This document shows positions 35,319 through 36,993 of a DNA stretch of 36,993 bases, piece by piece. The notes below the pieces were generated by a model. The model did not search any database. It saw only the letters and a list, made by a program, of their open reading frames with translations, and had not been told where the DNA came from. Source of the stretch: an uncultured Bacteroidales bacterium (lineage in GTDB: Bacteria > Bacteroidota > Bacteroidia > Bacteroidales > Muribaculaceae); the NCBI GenBank assembly GCA_947175575.1, contig CAMWNG010000012.1, positions 1 to 36,993 of the forward strand, in the 5' to 3' direction. Each line of letters opens with the position of its first letter. Positions within the stretch are counted from its first letter, which is position 1. A program made the position numbers and the translations under genes.

Positions 35319-35349
35319 ACCATCTGCGCGCTCCGGTCGTTAGATAAAT

Positions 35350-35371
35350 GTAACTCTAACATTTAATCATT
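35350..35371 (+). promoter_or_regulatory. GTAACTCT motif before rbfA
   Basis: GTAACTCT at 35350-35357 lies 14 nt before the rbfA ATG, in an AT-rich gap. The same octamer precedes the GH3 gene and the gene at 36966 at similar positions. The role is unknown. Confidence 0.3.
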
Positions 35372-35710
35372 ATGGAATCAACTCGTCAAGCCAAAATAGC
35401 TCGCCTCTTTCAGAAAGAACTCAGTGAAATTTTCCGTCAGCAGACCGCAAAGACCCACGGGACCATTGTCTCGGTAAGCACAGTGCGCGTGTCTCCGGAT
35501 CTTTCGGTGGCAAAAGCTTATCTGTCCGTATTCCCTTCGGAGAAAGCGGCCGAAGTCATGGAATCGATTAATGCGTCGGCCAAGACTATCAGATATGAAC
35601 TGGCCCAGCGTGTGCGCTTCCAGGTACGCAAGACGCCGGAACTGCATTTCTACCTTGACGATTCGCTCGACTATCTTGAAAAAATAGACTCGCTTCTGGA
35701 AAACAAGTGA
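35372..35710 (+). CDS. rbfA: 30S ribosome-binding factor RbfA
   Basis: RbfA helps mature the 30S subunit and the 5' end of 16S rRNA. The 112-residue protein has the family pattern: RQAKIARLFQKELSEIF in the first helix, VSVSTVRVSPDLSVAKAYLSVFP in the KH-like core, and RFQVRKTPELHFYLDDSLDY near the end. Length is normal. Its stop overlaps the start of the permease gene by 4 nt. Confidence 0.95.
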   Translation: MESTRQAKIARLFQKELSEIFRQQTAKTHGTIVSVSTVRVSPDLSVAKAYLSVFPSEKAAEVMESINASAKTIRYELAQRVRFQVRKTPELHFYLDDSLDYLEKIDSLLENK

Positions 35711-36942
35711 ATCATCACAGGCTGCTGCCCCTTGCCATAGCATCGCGCTATCTGTTGGCGCGCAAGTCTCATTCGGCGGTCAACGTCATCTCGGCAATAT
35801 CCGTAGCCGGGGTCGCGGTGGCCGTCGCTGCCATGGTGGTGGTGCTCTCGGTGTTCAACGGATTCTCTGACCTCGCCCGAGCCCATTTCTCGATTCTCGA
35901 CCCGGATGTGACCGTGATGCCGGCACAAGGGTCGGTGATTTCGTCTGCTGACTCTCTCGCGGCCGTCCTGGCATCAAGGCCTGACGTCGCCGCAGCCGTA
36001 CCCGTGCTTGAGCAGAGAGGGTTGCTTGTGAATTCGGACAACCAGACCGCGGTGGTGTTCAAAGGCGTTCCTCACCATTACAGCGACGTTGTAAACACCG
36101 AACCGGCCGCCGTGGCCGCCTCGGTCTATACAGACGAATTCGCACCCGATGGTTCAGGAATTACAGATGTATCGGTGGGGGTGGCCAACCGGCTGGAAAT
36201 CGTGCCGGGCATGACAGGGCTTCAGCTCTATGTGCCTCGCCGGGCCGGACGCATAAACCCGGCAAATCCCGCGGGAGCTTTCTTCTCCGCCTCTCTAACG
36301 GCCGGACGTGTCCTGCAGGTTGACCAGATGGAATTCGACGCAGACCATATCTATATCCCGCTTGAGACAGCGCGTGACATTCTCCAATACACCGACGAAG
36401 CCTCATACATCGAACTCCGCGCACAGGAAGGTGTATCCCCTGAAAAACTTGCATCCGAACTGCGCGCCACACTCGCTCCGGAATACAAGGCGCTCCCCGT
36501 ATCCGAACTGCACTCGCAGTCGCTCATGATGATATCGGTGGAGAAATGGGTCACGTTCTCGATGCTCGTATTCATTTTGCTGATAGCCGCCTTCAACATT
36601 GTCAGCACACTTTCACTTATGGTGATCGAGAAACGCGACAATATGGCCACCATGAGCTTTCTGGGAGCACCCCGCGCCCAAATCCGAGCCATATTCATGT
36701 GGATGGGAGCCATAATCACCATTGCCGGCGGATGTTTCGGCATTCTTCTCGGCGCCGTCCTGTCACTCGCGCAGCAGTGGGGGGGATTCATACATCTGTC
36801 AGGTGATCCCGCACAGCTGACAGTCGATGTCTATCCCGTGCGCCTCGCTGCGGGAGACGTTCTGGCCGTCGCAGCCATAGTTTTCGCCGTGGCCGCACTC
36901 GCGGCGGCGGTCACCCGTCTGTTCACACGAAAATACAATTAA
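35707..36942 (+). CDS. FtsX/LolE-type ABC transporter permease
   Basis: This 411-residue inner-membrane protein has one N-terminal helix (about 22-46), a large periplasmic domain (about 50-275) and three more helices (about 280-302, 322-350, 375-400). That is the MacB/LolCE/FtsX topology. LolC/E proteins extract lipoproteins from the inner membrane with the LolD ATPase. No ATPase gene lies beside it here, so the partner is elsewhere. It starts with GTG at 35707 in the arrangement GTGA, sharing bases with the rbfA stop, which suggests translational coupling. Lipoprotein release is the likely role, but other FtsX-like export functions cannot be excluded. Confidence 0.88.
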   Translation: MNHHRLLPLAIASRYLLARKSHSAVNVISAISVAGVAVAVAAMVVVLSVFNGFSDLARAHFSILDPDVTVMPAQGSVISSADSLAAVLASRPDVAAAVPVLEQRGLLVNSDNQTAVVFKGVPHHYSDVVNTEPAAVAASVYTDEFAPDGSGITDVSVGVANRLEIVPGMTGLQLYVPRRAGRINPANPAGAFFSASLTAGRVLQVDQMEFDADHIYIPLETARDILQYTDEASYIELRAQEGVSPEKLASELRATLAPEYKALPVSELHSQSLMMISVEKWVTFSMLVFILLIAAFNIVSTLSLMVIEKRDNMATMSFLGAPRAQIRAIFMWMGAIITIAGGCFGILLGAVLSLAQQWGGFIHLSGDPAQLTVDVYPVRLAAGDVLAVAAIVFAVAALAAAVTRLFTRKYN

Positions 36943-36967
36943 GTAACTCTTAAAAATTAGCTGATAT
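36943..36967 (+). promoter_or_regulatory. Long copy of the GTAACTCTTAAAAA motif
   Basis: The motif runs from GTAACTCTTAAAAA into TTAGCTGATAT and reaches into the ATG at 36966. It repeats 13954-13975 (minus strand) with a single-base gap and shares AAGTAACTCTTAAAAA with 4641-4656. The role is unknown. Confidence 0.5.
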
Positions 36968-36993
36968 GAATTTGAGTAGGATTGATGCGGGAA
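36966..36993 (+). CDS. Start of an unidentified gene (cut by window end)
   Basis: An ATG 23 nt after the permease stop opens a frame of nine codons (MNLSRIDAG) to the window end. The product is not recognisable. It is accepted because of the conserved motif just before it and the close, same-strand spacing. Confidence 0.4.

Overview
The window reads as a stretch of a Bacteroidales chromosome. Several signs point there: promoters of the Bacteroidetes type (TAnnTTTG at -7, TTTG-like at -33), no Shine-Dalgarno sequences at the starts, type IX secretion tails on two secreted proteins, a Bacteroidetes-style division/cell-wall cluster, and an LptE/TPR/SecG cluster typical of the phylum. The fairly high GC content and the protein sequences would suit Muribaculaceae, but the family is an inference. 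No rRNA, tRNA, CRISPR array, prophage or complete transposon was seen.

Layout. Positions 1-336 hold no convincing gene, only small hairpins, one copy of a 28-nt repeat and the mutS promoter. From 337 to 7571 (+) lie mutS, a secreted endonuclease I-type nuclease, a GH3-type adenylating enzyme and a secreted alkaline phosphatase, closely spaced. A ClC protein (7637-9088, +) follows. A bidirectional terminator and a 3 x 16-bp tandem repeat separate it from minus-strand genes: a 996-residue T9SS-type surface protein, a secreted GH13 alpha-amylase and a U32-family enzyme. A second minus-strand set, read from 19210 down to 15307, is an acyltransferase, a sigma-54 activator, lptE, a TPR-like protein and secG. 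It is probably one envelope operon.

From 19459 to 34618 (+) runs the division/cell-wall cluster rsmH-ftsL-ftsI-murE-mraY-murD-ftsW-murG-murC-ftsQ-ftsA-ftsZ. It makes lipid II in the cytoplasm and at the inner membrane face, polymerises and cross-links it at the septum, and positions the Z ring. It is followed without a break by a cysteine-free sirtuin, rbfA and an FtsX/LolE-type ABC permease. The first nine codons of another gene end the window.

Most of the content is conserved housekeeping, and I did not find a clear new system. The best leads are a consensus promoter inside the end of murC that would drive ftsQAZ separately, a short intergenic motif (GTAACTCTTAAAAA, longer in two copies) recurring just before genes, a 25-bp perfect palindrome sharing a 28-nt repeat with the region upstream of mutS, a sirtuin without zinc ligands, a ClC protein without the proton glutamate, and a possible nuclease/phosphatase scavenging operon.
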